Assembly: GCF_021631985.1 (NCBI RefSeq)
Contig: NZ_CP070225.1
Coordinates: 4,712,001 to 4,776,000 of the forward strand
Length of the DNA: 64,000 nucleotides
DNA from: Sandaracinus amylolyticus
Lineage (GTDB): Bacteria; Myxococcota_A; Polyangia; Polyangiales; Sandaracinaceae
Reading direction: 5' to 3'
This document shows, piece by piece, positions 24,554 to 33,734 of this stretch (position 1 is the first letter of the stretch; every line of letters begins with the position of its first letter). The notes under the pieces were generated by a model. The model did no database searches and had not been told where the DNA came from. It saw nothing but the letters and a program-made list of their open reading frames with translations. A program made the translations under genes and the position numbers.

Positions 24554-26581
24554 ATGCTGTGGCGTGTCGTGGTCGCGTGCGTGGTGTTGGTCTCGGTCGC
24601 GGGCTGCGAGGATCGATGTGCGAACGTCGAGTGCGCGGCGGCGGGCGCGGTGTGCTCACCCGACGACGGGCTCTGTCACTGCGGCACGCCGGGCGGCGAG
24701 GTCTGCAGCGGCGACCAGTTCTGCGACGTCGAGGCGTGCGGCGATCTGCCGCCGGCGATCTGCGGGACCGGTCATCGCTGGGAGCCCGGTGAGCCCGCGT
24801 TCCGCGAGGCGACGAGCGAGTGGGCGCTCGACGGGATCGAGGGCGTGCGCATCGAGGCGATCGACTACGACGGCGACGAGTGGACCGACCTCGTGGTGCG
24901 CCGCATCCCCGCGGGCATCGACGACTTCGCGCCCGGCGGCGCGCGCCACACCTGGCTGCTCCGCAACACCCGCGACGGGCGCTTCGAGGACGTGACCGAG
25001 CGCTCGGGCTTCCTCACCCGGCGCGCGGGCGCCGGCGGTCGCGCGGTCGAGGTGATCGCTTGGGGCGACGTCGACGGCGACGGAGATCTCGACGCGTACC
25101 TCGGCGTGAGCTCGCTCGACGGCGAGGGCGAGCTCCGCGAGGACCGGAGCGACGTCCTCGTGCAGCAGGGCGGCGTGTTCACCGTCGGCGCGGCGGTGCA
25201 CTTCGACGTGGGCGTCGACGCGCCCGCGGGCGCGACGTTCGTCGACCACGACCTCGACGGCGACCTCGATCTCTTCGTCGGGCACCACAACTTCACGTCG
25301 CCCTCGACCGGCCAGATCGTGTTCCTGCAGGACGTGCTGTGGCGCAACGACGGCGCCGGGCGCTTCGAGGACGCGACGATCGCGGCCGGGCTCGAGACCC
25401 GCGACTGGATCTCGCTCGACGACCTCGACGCCGCGCGCGGCCACAGCCGCGCGTGGTCCACCGCGGCGTGCGACCTGAACGACGACGGATTGTCCGAGCT
25501 GCTCGTCGCGTCGTACGGCCGCGCGCCGAACCACCTGTGGCGCGCGCGACGCGACGGGAACGACGTCGTCTACGACAACGCGTCGGTCGAGTCCGGCTAC
25601 GCGTTCGACGGCGATCGGTCGTGGGAGGACAACCAGTTCGCGCGCTGCTTCTGCCAGGCGGACCGCGCCGCCGAGGGCTGCGCCGAGGTGCCCGCGCCGG
25701 CGGTCGCGTGCGCCGACGGCTGGAGCCACGACACCGATCGCCGTCCGTACCGGCTCGGCGGCAACAGCGGCGCGACGATCTGCGGCGACGTCGACAACGA
25801 CGGCGACGTCGATCTGCTGACCACCGAGATCCGGCACTGGTGGGCGGGCCGCGGCGCCGATGGCGCGGAGCTGCTGCTCAACACCGGCGATCCCAAGGTC
25901 CGCTTCGAGCGACCGGGGCGCGATGCGACGGGCCTCGTGATCCCGCACGCAGACCCTACGTCGTGGGACGAGGGGATCATCACCGCGGCGCTCTTCGACT
26001 TCGATCTCGACGGCTGGATGGACGTGTGGCTCGGCGGCAGCGAGTACCCCGGCAACCACGGCCTCCTCTACCAACAAGACACACCGGGGCACTTCCGCGA
26101 GGTGCCGATCGCCGACGGGATCGATCACCACCGCGCCCAGGGGATCGCGGTCGCGGACTTCGATCGCGACGGCGACCTCGACGTGGTCCTCGGTCACTCG
26201 CGCGCGCGCTGCGGCCCTCCCGACGATTGCTATCCGACGTCGCAGGTGCGGCTCTTCGAGAGCCTCGCGAGCGACGGCGGCGAGGCGAGCTGGGTGCAGC
26301 TGCGCTTCGAGGGCGACGGCGCGATGAACCGCACCGCGATCGGCGCCCGCGTCACGGTGCGCACCCCCGGCGTGGCGCAGACGCGCGAGATCGAGGGTGG
26401 GCACGGGCACTACGGCGATCAGGGCGACCTGGCGCTGACGTTCGGCCTCGGCGCCGCATGCGAGGCGGAAGTCGACGTGCGATGGCCCGACGACGCGGGC
26501 ACCCGCGAGACGTTCCGCGTGACGTCGGGGCACCGATTCGTGGTGCGCCGAGGCGTGGGCGCCACGCTCGTCGCGCAGTGA
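24554..26581 (+). CDS. FG-GAP/VCBS-repeat lipoprotein with ASPIC/UnbV-like C-terminus
   Basis: This 675-aa lipoprotein has signal WRVVVACVVLVSVAGC, with the Cys near residue 17. A Cys-rich EGF-like stretch (residues ~18-75) comes first. Then beta-propeller repeats follow, with Ca-binding-like loops DYDGDEWTD, DVDGDGDLDAY, DHDLDGDLDLF, DVDNDGDVDLL, DFDLDGWMDVW and DFDRDGDLDVV. The end (WVQLRFEGDGAMNRTAIGARVTV...IEGGHGHYGDQ) matches the ASPIC/UnbV domain. It probably acts as a surface adhesion or binding protein. A second Cys cluster is at about residues 360-395. Confidence 0.87.
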   Translation: MLWRVVVACVVLVSVAGCEDRCANVECAAAGAVCSPDDGLCHCGTPGGEVCSGDQFCDVEACGDLPPAICGTGHRWEPGEPAFREATSEWALDGIEGVRIEAIDYDGDEWTDLVVRRIPAGIDDFAPGGARHTWLLRNTRDGRFEDVTERSGFLTRRAGAGGRAVEVIAWGDVDGDGDLDAYLGVSSLDGEGELREDRSDVLVQQGGVFTVGAAVHFDVGVDAPAGATFVDHDLDGDLDLFVGHHNFTSPSTGQIVFLQDVLWRNDGAGRFEDATIAAGLETRDWISLDDLDAARGHSRAWSTAACDLNDDGLSELLVASYGRAPNHLWRARRDGNDVVYDNASVESGYAFDGDRSWEDNQFARCFCQADRAAEGCAEVPAPAVACADGWSHDTDRRPYRLGGNSGATICGDVDNDGDVDLLTTEIRHWWAGRGADGAELLLNTGDPKVRFERPGRDATGLVIPHADPTSWDEGIITAALFDFDLDGWMDVWLGGSEYPGNHGLLYQQDTPGHFREVPIADGIDHHRAQGIAVADFDRDGDLDVVLGHSRARCGPPDDCYPTSQVRLFESLASDGGEASWVQLRFEGDGAMNRTAIGARVTVRTPGVAQTREIEGGHGHYGDQGDLALTFGLGAACEAEVDVRWPDDAGTRETFRVTSGHRFVVRRGVGATLVAQ

Positions 26582-26650
26582 GCGCGGCGCGCGGGACCGC
26601 GTGGTCGCGCGCGTCGCGAGGTGGCGCTCCGCATGCACTGCGGAGCGCGC

Positions 26651-27580
26651 ATGGACACCTCGATCGTCATCCCGACGTTCCGTCGCAACCGTTCGCTACG
26701 GCGCGCGGTGCGGAGTTGCTACGAGCACCCACACGCGCGGGCGCGGCACGAGATCGTGGTGGTCGACAACTCACCCGACGCCGGCGCGCGCGACACGGTC
26801 CGCGCGCTGATGGACGAGTCACCGGTCCCGCTGCGCTACGAGCACGAGCCGCGCGCGGGGATCTCGTACGCGCGCAACCGCGGTGTCGCGGCGTCACGCG
26901 GCGAGCGCATCGCGTTCCTCGACGACGACGAACAAGCCGAGCCGGGTTGGCTCGAGGAGCTCGAGCACGCGCAGGCGCGACATCGCGCGGACGCGGTGTT
27001 CGGCGCGGTGATCTTCGTGTGCGAGGGCGAGATCCCCGACGGCATGGAGTGGGCGCTCGAGTGGCTGACGCGCGACTTCGACGATCCGAGCGGGCCGCTC
27101 GAGCCGCGGCGTGTCGCCCACGTCGGCACCGGGAGCTCGATGTTCCTGCGCGAGGCGCTGGGCAGCGACGCGCCGTTCGAGGTCTCGCTCGGGCTGGTGG
27201 GCGGCGAGGACACGAAGCTGATCCGCACGATGGAGGAGCGCGGGGGCCGGCTGGTGTGGTGCCGCGAGGCGCGGGTGCTGGAGCACGTGCCGCCGCAGCG
27301 CCTCGAGCTCTCGAGCACGCTGAAGTACCGGTTCTCGTGCGGTCAGATGCGCACGTACTCGTGCATCGCGCGCGAGAACCCGTCGCTCGCGGAGGCCGCG
27401 GCGTGGATGCTCGCGGGCGCGATGCAGGCGGTCGGCAACACCGCGCTGGCGCCGGCGAGCGGCGTGCTGCTCGGGCGCGGTGGCACCAACGCGCGGCTCG
27501 CCGCGGCGGCGGCGGGGCTCGGGAAGGTGCTGTGGATGGAGCCCTTCCTGATGAGCCGCTACCGGCGCCCGACGGCGTGA
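26651..27580 (+). CDS. Family 2 glycosyltransferase
   Basis: This 309-aa GT2 enzyme has the A-type fold start SIVIPTFRRNRSLRRAV at about residues 4-20, the nucleotide-sugar site HEIVVVDNSPD, ISYARNRGVAASRGE, and FLDDDEQAEPGWL as the DxD-equivalent near 97-109. VGTGSSMFLRE and LVGGEDTKLIRTMEERGGRLVWCREA match acceptor-side motifs of rhamnosyl- and galactosyltransferase-like proteins. The C-terminus has weak hydrophobic stretches that may bind the membrane. The start at 26651 is preferred over 26621. The substrate is unknown, and no polysaccharide cluster surrounds it. Confidence 0.85.
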   Translation: MDTSIVIPTFRRNRSLRRAVRSCYEHPHARARHEIVVVDNSPDAGARDTVRALMDESPVPLRYEHEPRAGISYARNRGVAASRGERIAFLDDDEQAEPGWLEELEHAQARHRADAVFGAVIFVCEGEIPDGMEWALEWLTRDFDDPSGPLEPRRVAHVGTGSSMFLREALGSDAPFEVSLGLVGGEDTKLIRTMEERGGRLVWCREARVLEHVPPQRLELSSTLKYRFSCGQMRTYSCIARENPSLAEAAAWMLAGAMQAVGNTALAPASGVLLGRGGTNARLAAAAAGLGKVLWMEPFLMSRYRRPTA

Positions 27581-27627
27581 CCGAAACGCGCTCGACGCGC
27601 GCGCCGCGCGGCGCAAAGACAGCGCGC

Positions 27628-27888
27628 ATGAGCGACGACTATCGCGAGGAGCGCACGTACACCATCGAGCTCCGGCTCTCGGCTGCGTTCCCCGACGACT
27701 ACGAGGGCGAAGAGGACGGGTACGAGTGGCACGCGCGCTTCGATCGCGTGGTGCGCCCGCGGGTGGCGCGCGCCGTGATCGAAGCGCTGATGCGCGATCC
27801 GGGCTGGAAGGTGACGCCGACGACGCGCGGCGCGAGCGAGACCGAGCGCCTCGAGCTGCTCGTCGAGCGCGTGGTCACGCGCGAGTGA
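27628..27888 (+). CDS. Small acidic conserved hypothetical protein
   Basis: This 86-aa protein begins MSDDYREERTYTIELRLSAAFPDDYEGEEDGYEWHARF and is strongly acidic in its first half and basic later. A plausible fold is beta-beta-alpha-beta with the helix RPRVARAVIEALMRDPGW. I recognise no domain. Its stop codon (27886-27888) directly abuts the stop codon of the convergent ygfZ gene with no bases between, so both mRNAs must overlap in their 3' ends. The gene is short, but its composition and position are normal for a real gene. Confidence 0.6.
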   Translation: MSDDYREERTYTIELRLSAAFPDDYEGEEDGYEWHARFDRVVRPRVARAVIEALMRDPGWKVTPTTRGASETERLELLVERVVTRE

Positions 27889-28812
27889 TCATGCGCTCGC
27901 GACGACCGCGGTGACGCGCAGCGCGCCCTTGTCGCTCGTGAGCTCGGTCCCCGCGCTCGCGTGGGCGCGCTTCACGAACCCGAGCGCGAGGGTGCGCGCG
28001 CGCTCGGGATCGCGCACCGCGCTGGTGATCTCGCCGAGCTTCGTCCCGCTCGCGTCGGTGATGCCGAGGCCGGGCTCGAGCTCGGCCTCGCTCTCGATCG
28101 CGACGAGCCGGCGGTTGAGCTGCCCGCGGTTCTCGAGCATGCACACGACCTCCTGGCCGAGGTAGCAGCCCTTCTGGAACGACACCGCGCCCTGCTCGAG
28201 GCCGGCCTCCTGGGGGTACGTGTGCTCGCCGAAGTCGGCGAAGAGCGCGGGACGCGCGGCGCGGAGGCGCGCGAGCTCCCAGCCCTCGTCGCTCACCACG
28301 CCACCACCGATCCCAGCGGCGCGCTCGCCGAGCGTCGCGAGCACCGCGTCGCGCTGCCCGCTCGGCACGATCACGTCGACGCCGCCCTGCCCCAGGCGAT
28401 CGCAGGCGTAGGCCTCGAGGCCCTCGACGACGACGTCCTTCGCGCGCGGGCCCTGCACCGTGATCAGCACGACGCCCTCGTCGGTCACGAGCTCGACGTC
28501 CTCCATGATCACGTAGCGCTCGAAGTGCTCGAGCAGCGCCGCGAGGTTGCGCCGCGGGAGCGTCATCGCGAGGCCGCGCTCGCCGCGATCGAGCACGAAG
28601 AGGTCGGCGAGCACGCGGCCCTTCACGTGGATCGCGAGCGCGTACACCGCGTCGCCGGCGTGGGTGCTGCGGACGTCGTTCGTGATCTGCCCGTTGAGCC
28701 AGGTGCGCGCGTCGTCACCGCGCACCGACACGAGCACCCGGTCGTCGAGGGCGCGCACGCCCGCCGTGGTCGCCAGCCAGCCCGCCTCTCGCACCCGCGC
28801 GTCGCTCGTCAT
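27889..28812 (-). CDS. ygfZ: YgfZ/GcvT-like folate-binding protein (Fe-S cluster assembly)
   Basis: This 307-aa protein is related to the T-protein of the glycine cleavage system but has the YgfZ hallmark KGCYLGQE at residues 214-221, with its redox-active Cys. YgfZ binds tetrahydrofolate and helps repair or assemble Fe-S clusters in enzymes such as MiaB. Other landmarks are RGDDARTWLNGQITNDV at 31-47, KGRVLADLFVLD at 64-75 and the C-terminal barrel GEITSAVRDP...ALGFVKR. The ATG at 28812 gives the usual start. It is convergent with, and touches, the 86-aa gene. Confidence 0.9.
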   Translation of the reverse strand: MTSDARVREAGWLATTAGVRALDDRVLVSVRGDDARTWLNGQITNDVRSTHAGDAVYALAIHVKGRVLADLFVLDRGERGLAMTLPRRNLAALLEHFERYVIMEDVELVTDEGVVLITVQGPRAKDVVVEGLEAYACDRLGQGGVDVIVPSGQRDAVLATLGERAAGIGGGVVSDEGWELARLRAARPALFADFGEHTYPQEAGLEQGAVSFQKGCYLGQEVVCMLENRGQLNRRLVAIESEAELEPGLGITDASGTKLGEITSAVRDPERARTLALGFVKRAHASAGTELTSDKGALRVTAVVASA

Positions 28813-29025
28813 GTGGGCAGCTCTGCAGCGGTGATCGCGACGTCGCAAGGGCTGGTGCGTGAACGCGCGTCCACGCGATCCCCTGGCACGATCGGCGTCA
28901 CTGGGGGTCCGCGGCGCGGGCATGTGCGCGTTTTTCCGAGGCAAACGACCCCTCCGGAGGCGTGGCGTCACGTGGCGTGGGGATTGCTCCGGCCGGTGCA
29001 CGTCTCCACACTGGAGAGAAACGCC

Positions 29026-30180
29026 ATGCATCGATCGCAGTCCGGTCTGGCCCTGTTCACCTTCGTCGCGCTCGCGACGATCACCGTGCCTGCGATGGTC
29101 AGCGCGCAGACCCGCGACGCCGCGGGCGAGCAGGCGATGCTGGACGCGATCAACGCGCGTCGCACCGCGGCCGGGCTCGCGCCGCTCACGCGCGACGCGC
29201 ACCTCGAGGCGGCCGCGCTGGTGCACAGCGCCGAGATGTCCGACCGCGACGCGCTCGAGCACGTGAGCGAGCAGAGCGGCACCCCAGCCGATCGTGTGCA
29301 CGCGGCGGGGCTCGGCATCGACGAGCTCGCCGAGAACGTCGCGATGCACCACACGACGCTCGACGCGCAGCGCTCGCTCGAGGCGAGCGAGCCGCACCTC
29401 GCGAACATGTTGAACCCGCGGTTCACGCACGTCGGCATCGCATCGGTGCACGACGACCGCGGGCTCTACGTGACGCAGGTGTTCGGTCGCATCGAGGTCG
29501 CGGGCGAGGCGCCGGCGGTGGTCGATGCAGCGCCCGAGGCCGCCCCGGGCGAGGCGCGGGTCACGGTGGTCGAGCCGGAGATCGCGGCGCCGCAGATCGT
29601 CGCGCCGCAGGTGGTCGAGCCGCAGATCGTCGCGCCGCAGGTGGTGGAGCCGCAGGTCGTCGCGCCGCAGGCGGGCGGGTTCGTCGCGCAGGTGCCGCAG
29701 GGCACGCGGCCGACGGTGGTGGTGCCGGGGCCGACCGGGCGCGCGGTGTCGGGCTACTGGGTCTGCTCGCAGAGCCGGTGGTGGTACTACCCGATGCCGG
29801 CGGGCGCGCAGCCGGGGCAGCAGCTCGCGCCCGATCTCAGCGTGACCGGCGCCCCTGCGGGCTACGAAGCGACGGGCTGCGTCGCGGGCACGACCGTGCA
29901 GCCGGTGCAGCCGGTCTACGCGCCGCCGCCGGTCTACGCGCCGCCGCCGCCGGTCTACGCGCCGCCGCCGCCGGTCTACGCGCCGCCGCCGCCGCCGCGC
30001 GTGTACTACCCGCCGCCTCCGCCGCCGCGGATCTACTATCCGCCCCCGCCGCCGCGCCGCGTGATCGTGATGCCCCCGCCCGGGACCGTGATCGCGCCCT
30101 ACGCGCCGGTGTATCGCGGCGGCGTGCACATCCAGGTGCCCGGGATTCGTGTCGAGGGTCGCTGGGGCCGCCGTCGCTGA
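29026..30180 (+). CDS. Secreted CAP (SCP/PR-1)-domain protein with proline-rich repeats
   Basis: This 384-aa exported protein has signal peptide residues 1-28 (ALFTFVALATITVPAMVSAQ). The CAP domain is residues ~30-150, with LDAINARRTAAGLAPLTRDAHLEAAALVHSAEM and HVGIASVHDDRGLYVTQVFGR. Then come VVEPQIVAPQ-type repeats (about 175-220), a short Trp/Tyr segment WVCSQSRWWYYPM, and a long YAPPPPV/YYPPPPPP stretch up to about 345. The Pro-rich part is probably extended in the periplasm or wall. CAP proteins in bacteria are often of unknown role. The ATG at 29026 follows TGGAGAG. The 213-base gap before it holds no gene I can support. Confidence 0.82.
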   Translation: MHRSQSGLALFTFVALATITVPAMVSAQTRDAAGEQAMLDAINARRTAAGLAPLTRDAHLEAAALVHSAEMSDRDALEHVSEQSGTPADRVHAAGLGIDELAENVAMHHTTLDAQRSLEASEPHLANMLNPRFTHVGIASVHDDRGLYVTQVFGRIEVAGEAPAVVDAAPEAAPGEARVTVVEPEIAAPQIVAPQVVEPQIVAPQVVEPQVVAPQAGGFVAQVPQGTRPTVVVPGPTGRAVSGYWVCSQSRWWYYPMPAGAQPGQQLAPDLSVTGAPAGYEATGCVAGTTVQPVQPVYAPPPVYAPPPPVYAPPPPVYAPPPPPRVYYPPPPPPRIYYPPPPPRRVIVMPPPGTVIAPYAPVYRGGVHIQVPGIRVEGRWGRRR

Positions 30181-30183
30181 GGC

Positions 30184-31245
30184 TCAGGCGCGCTCGTCGC
30201 TCATCTCGCCGCGCAGCGGGGTGACGAGGCGACGGCGCACTTCGTCGCGCGAGAGCTCGCGCTTGCCGAGCAGCCAGCAGAGCTTGGTGAGCGCGGCCTC
30301 GGGCGTGAGGTCGCCCCCGGGCAGCACCCCGGCGTCGGCGAGCGCGCGACCCGCCTGGTACGACGCGCTCACGGTGCCGTGCAGGCACTGGGTGACGTTG
30401 AGCACGATGACGCCGCGGCGCGTCGCGGCCTCGATGACGTCGAGCAGCGCGCGTCGCTCGGGCGCGTTGCCGGTGCCGTAGGTCTCGAGCACCAGGCCCT
30501 CGAGCGGCGGGCGCAGGAAGTTCTCGAGGATGCTCTCGGTGATGCCGGGATAGAGCCGCAACGCGGCGACGTGCGGCGAGAGCGACGGGTCGACCCGGAA
30601 CGGCGTGGTCGGCATGGGCAGCGCGAGCTCGCGACGCACCCGCAGCGCGATGCCGGCCTCGGCGAGCGGCGGCAGGTTCGGCGATGCGAACGCGTCGAGC
30701 TCGGTCGCGTCCACCTTCGTCGCGCGGTTGCCGCGGAAGACCTTGTGGTGGAACGCGAGCATCACCTCGGGGAGGCGCGAGCGCGCCGCGATCCAGAGCG
30801 CGGTCAGCAGGTTGTCCATCCCGTCGCTGCGCACGCGCGAGAGCGGGATCTGCGAGCCCGTGAGCACGACCGGCTTGGCGAGCCCTTCGAGCAGGAACGA
30901 GAGCGCGCTCGCGGTGTAGGCCATCGTGTCGGTGCCGTGCAGCACCACGAAGCCGTCGTAGTCGTCGTAGCGCGCGCCGATGTCGGCGGCGAAGCGCGCC
31001 CAGTGCGAGAGCTCGAGGTTCGCGGAGTCGAGCAGCGGGTCGTAGTCGACGACGTCGTAGCGGATGCGCGTTCCGTCCTCGAAGCGCGCGGTGGTGAAGC
31101 GCGGCTCGCTGGGATCGCAGAGCATCGGTCGGCGCGCGACCTCTTCTTCGAGGGCGCCCGGCACCGGCGCGAAGCCACGCGGGCCTTCGCGCATGCCGAT
31201 CGTGCCGCCCGTGTGCAGGACCAGGACCCGCGCGACGTCGTGCAT
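30184..31245 (-). CDS. ansA: Type I L-asparaginase
   Basis: This 353-aa enzyme hydrolyses L-asparagine to aspartate and ammonia. It has the first catalytic Thr in VLVLHTGGTIGM at about residues 7-18, the second site VVLHGTDTMAYTASAL at about 98-113, and VVLTGSQIPLSRVRSDGMDN. There is no signal peptide, so it is a cytoplasmic type I (AnsA-like) enzyme. LETYGTGNAPE in the C-terminal domain is also typical. It is convergent with the CAP gene, with three bases between the stops, and divergent from the PLP enzyme gene. Confidence 0.9.
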   Translation of the reverse strand: MHDVARVLVLHTGGTIGMREGPRGFAPVPGALEEEVARRPMLCDPSEPRFTTARFEDGTRIRYDVVDYDPLLDSANLELSHWARFAADIGARYDDYDGFVVLHGTDTMAYTASALSFLLEGLAKPVVLTGSQIPLSRVRSDGMDNLLTALWIAARSRLPEVMLAFHHKVFRGNRATKVDATELDAFASPNLPPLAEAGIALRVRRELALPMPTTPFRVDPSLSPHVAALRLYPGITESILENFLRPPLEGLVLETYGTGNAPERRALLDVIEAATRRGVIVLNVTQCLHGTVSASYQAGRALADAGVLPGGDLTPEAALTKLCWLLGKRELSRDEVRRRLVTPLRGEMSDERA

Positions 31246-31275
31246 GAGAGGCGCGCATGGTAGCAAGGGACCTCG

Positions 31276-32364
31276 ATGACGACGTTGCGTGAACTCCCGA
31301 CGCCGTGCCTCGTGCTCGAGCGCGACGTGATGGAGCGGAGCTGTGCGCGGATGAAGGCGCGCGCGGCGGCGCTCGGGGTGTCGCTGCGGCCGCACCTCAA
31401 GACCGCGAAGTCGATCGAGGTCGCGCGGCGCGCCGCGGACGGCGCGATCACGGTGTCGACGCTGCGCGAGGCGTCGTACTTCCTCGAGCACGGCGTGCGC
31501 GATCTGACGTACGCGGTGGGGCTCGATCCCGCGAAGATCGATGCGTGCGAGGCGCTCGTCGCGCGCGGTGCGCAGCTCACGGTGATCACCGACGACGTCG
31601 ACGTCGCGCGCGCGCTCTCGGAGCGCGATCCCGCGCTGCGGGTGCTGATCGAGGTCGACGTCGGACAGCATCGCGGCGGGGTCGATCCCGAGAGCGACGA
31701 GCTGCTGGCGATCGCGAGCATGCTCGCGCGAGGTCGTCGGTTGCGCCTGGCGGGCGTGCTCGCGCACGCGGGGCACTCGTACGGCGCGGAGAGCGTCGCG
31801 GCGATCACCGCGATCGCCGAGGAGGAACGAGCGCGCACGGTGCGCGCGGCGTCGCGGCTGCGCGACGCGGGCCACGACATCGACACGATCAGCGTGGGCT
31901 CGACGCCGACCGCCGTGCACGCGACGCACCTCGAGGGGGTGACCGAGCTGCGCGCGGGCGTGTACACGTTCTTCGATCGCTTCCAGCACGCGATCGGCTC
32001 GTGCGGCGAGGACGACCTCGCGCTCACCGTGCTCGCCTCGGTGATCGGCGTGCGCCGTCGCGAGGGCCTCGTGCTGATCGACGCGGGCTCACTCGCGCTC
32101 TCGGCGGATCGCAGCATGGAGCGGTTCGGCGGGGGTTACGGCGAGGTGCGGGATCTGCGCGACGCGCCCCTCGGCGCGCTGGTCACCTCGGTGAACCAGG
32201 AGCACGGGATGATCGCGGGCGCGCCGTCGTCGCTGCGAGTCGGAGATCGCGTGCGGATCCGACCGAACCACGCGTGCATCACCGCCGCGATGCACGCGTC
32301 GTACGCGGTGGTCGCGGGCGACGACCGGGTGATCGCGCAGTGGGAGCGCGTGAACCACTGGTGA
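31276..32364 (+). CDS. PLP-dependent DSD1/D-threonine aldolase-like enzyme
   Basis: This 362-aa fold-type III PLP enzyme (alanine racemase-like barrel) has the cofactor lysine in LRPHLKTAKSIE at about residues 37-48. Further motifs are VLIEVDVGQHRGGVDP, AHAGHSYG and ISVGSTPT. PNHACITAAMH near the C-terminus has the His-x-Cys zinc pair of D-serine dehydratase and D-threonine aldolase. It therefore probably cleaves or dehydrates a D-3-hydroxy amino acid. The choice between the two activities cannot be made from sequence alone. It is divergent from ansA by 30 bases; both are amino acid degradation enzymes. Confidence 0.85.
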   Translation: MTTLRELPTPCLVLERDVMERSCARMKARAAALGVSLRPHLKTAKSIEVARRAADGAITVSTLREASYFLEHGVRDLTYAVGLDPAKIDACEALVARGAQLTVITDDVDVARALSERDPALRVLIEVDVGQHRGGVDPESDELLAIASMLARGRRLRLAGVLAHAGHSYGAESVAAITAIAEEERARTVRAASRLRDAGHDIDTISVGSTPTAVHATHLEGVTELRAGVYTFFDRFQHAIGSCGEDDLALTVLASVIGVRRREGLVLIDAGSLALSADRSMERFGGGYGEVRDLRDAPLGALVTSVNQEHGMIAGAPSSLRVGDRVRIRPNHACITAAMHASYAVVAGDDRVIAQWERVNHW

Positions 32365-32404
32365 TTGACCACACGGGCCCAGGAACCCAGGTTTCCGGGC
32401 CCTG

Positions 32405-32899
32405 ATGTCCGACGACACGAAGAGAGACGAGGGCGGAAAGCACCTCGGCCCCGCGCGCACCTCGCCCTATCCGATGTCGCGCCTCGCGCCGACGCACGAT
32501 CTCGTCGACGTCGCGAAGCGCATCGCGGAAGCGGACGCGATGATCGGCGCCACCGCGAGCGCGAAGCTGCGCGTCATCGCCGATCAGATCCAGGCGCTCC
32601 AGGAAGAGGCGCGGCGCATCCTCGATGACACGCGCAAGGATCTCGATCTGCACCGCGCGCGCTGCAGCTTCGTGCGGCGGCCCGGGCAGGTCTATCACCT
32701 CTATCGCCGCGAGGACGGCGAGCTCTGGTTCTCGATGATCGGGCCCGCCGAGTGGGCGGGGCGCAACGCGAGCGAGTTCGTCGGGAGCTATCGGCTCGAG
32801 CTCGATCAGTCGTGGACGCGTGTCGATCAGGGCGAGGAGACGAAGGACACGAGCGCGCCCGCGCCGCAGGAGCTCGTGCGTCGTCTGCTCGGTCAGTAG
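32405..32899 (+). CDS. DUF2452 domain-containing protein
   Basis: This 164-aa cytoplasmic protein matches DUF2452. It has PYPMSRLAPTHDLVDVAKRIAEAD, KLRVIADQIQALQEEARRIL, ARCSFVRRPGQVYHLYRRE and WFSMIGPAEWAG...YRLELDQSWT. The function of the family is unknown; members are common in Gammaproteobacteria and Bacteroidetes. No clear ribosome binding site precedes the ATG; an imperfect GGGCCC-ended hairpin (32375-32402) ends two bases upstream and may control initiation. The stop lies 4 bases from the stop of the convergent AraC gene. Confidence 0.85.
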   Translation: MSDDTKRDEGGKHLGPARTSPYPMSRLAPTHDLVDVAKRIAEADAMIGATASAKLRVIADQIQALQEEARRILDDTRKDLDLHRARCSFVRRPGQVYHLYRREDGELWFSMIGPAEWAGRNASEFVGSYRLELDQSWTRVDQGEETKDTSAPAPQELVRRLLGQ

Positions 32900-32903
32900 C
32901 GCA

Positions 32904-33734
32904 TCAACCGAGGACGACGTGGTTCGGCTCCTCGGGCGCGCGCGGCACGTAGGCCGACGGAGTGAGCCCCGAGAGCGCGCGGAATTCGTGCACCAGGTGC
33001 GACTGATCGTAGTAGCCGCACTCCGCCGCGATGCGCGCCCACTCCGCGCGCTCGGGGCGCTGGACCCGGGCCACCACGCGCTGGAAGCGCAGCACGCGCG
33101 CATAACGCTTGGGGGTCACGCCGACGCGCGCGACGAACGCGCGCACGAAGCGCTTCTCGCTCGTGCCCAGCGCCTCGGTCAGCGCGCGCACCGACATGCC
33201 CTCGTGCAGCGCGCGCACCGCGGCCGGCACGTCGAGGTCGCGGCCATGCCGATCGATCGAGAGCCGCGCGAGCAGCGCGCGATCGAGCTCGCGCAGCACC
33301 TCGCCGCGCGCGTGGGCCTCGAGCAGCCGCTCGCGCAGCGTCGCGCCGTCGCGTCCCCAGACCTCGTCGAGCGCGACGTGCTCGCGCGCGATCGCGCTCG
33401 CCGGCACACCGCAGAACGCCCACGCGCCGCCCGGCTTGAAGCCCACGCCGACGATCGCGCGCTGCTCGATCGTGTCGATCGCGAACGGGCGATCGTAGAC
33501 GCCGTGCATGCCCGCACCGTGGATGCGGTGCGCGCGATCGAGCGCCCCACCGTCCCACCAGCGCAGCTCGTCCTCGTGGAGGTTCACGAGGAGCTGCATC
33601 CCGCCGGTGGGCACGATGCGCTCGCGCGTGTGGCTCGGCGCGCTCGACTCGTAGCACCAGATCGCGTCGACGTAGGGCGCGAGCGCGGGCGAGGGCTTGC
33701 GAGCGACGAAGCGCACGCCGCGATCATGCCGCAT
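32904..33734 (-). CDS. AraC-family transcriptional regulator
   Basis: This 276-aa regulator has an N-terminal ligand or sensor region (FVARKPSPALAPYVDAIWCYES, a DUF6597-like start) and a C-terminal AraC DNA-binding domain at about residues 165-260. Two helix-turn-helix segments are visible: SVRALTEALGTSEKRFVRAFVARVGVTPKRYARVLRF and ARIAAECGYYDQSHLVHEFRALSGLTPSAY. The ATG overlaps the stop of the PfpI-like gene by one base (TGATG), so the two are coupled. It may control its own operon; the effector is unknown. Confidence 0.88.
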   Translation of the reverse strand: MRHDRGVRFVARKPSPALAPYVDAIWCYESSAPSHTRERIVPTGGMQLLVNLHEDELRWWDGGALDRAHRIHGAGMHGVYDRPFAIDTIEQRAIVGVGFKPGGAWAFCGVPASAIAREHVALDEVWGRDGATLRERLLEAHARGEVLRELDRALLARLSIDRHGRDLDVPAAVRALHEGMSVRALTEALGTSEKRFVRAFVARVGVTPKRYARVLRFQRVVARVQRPERAEWARIAAECGYYDQSHLVHEFRALSGLTPSAYVPRAPEEPNHVVLG

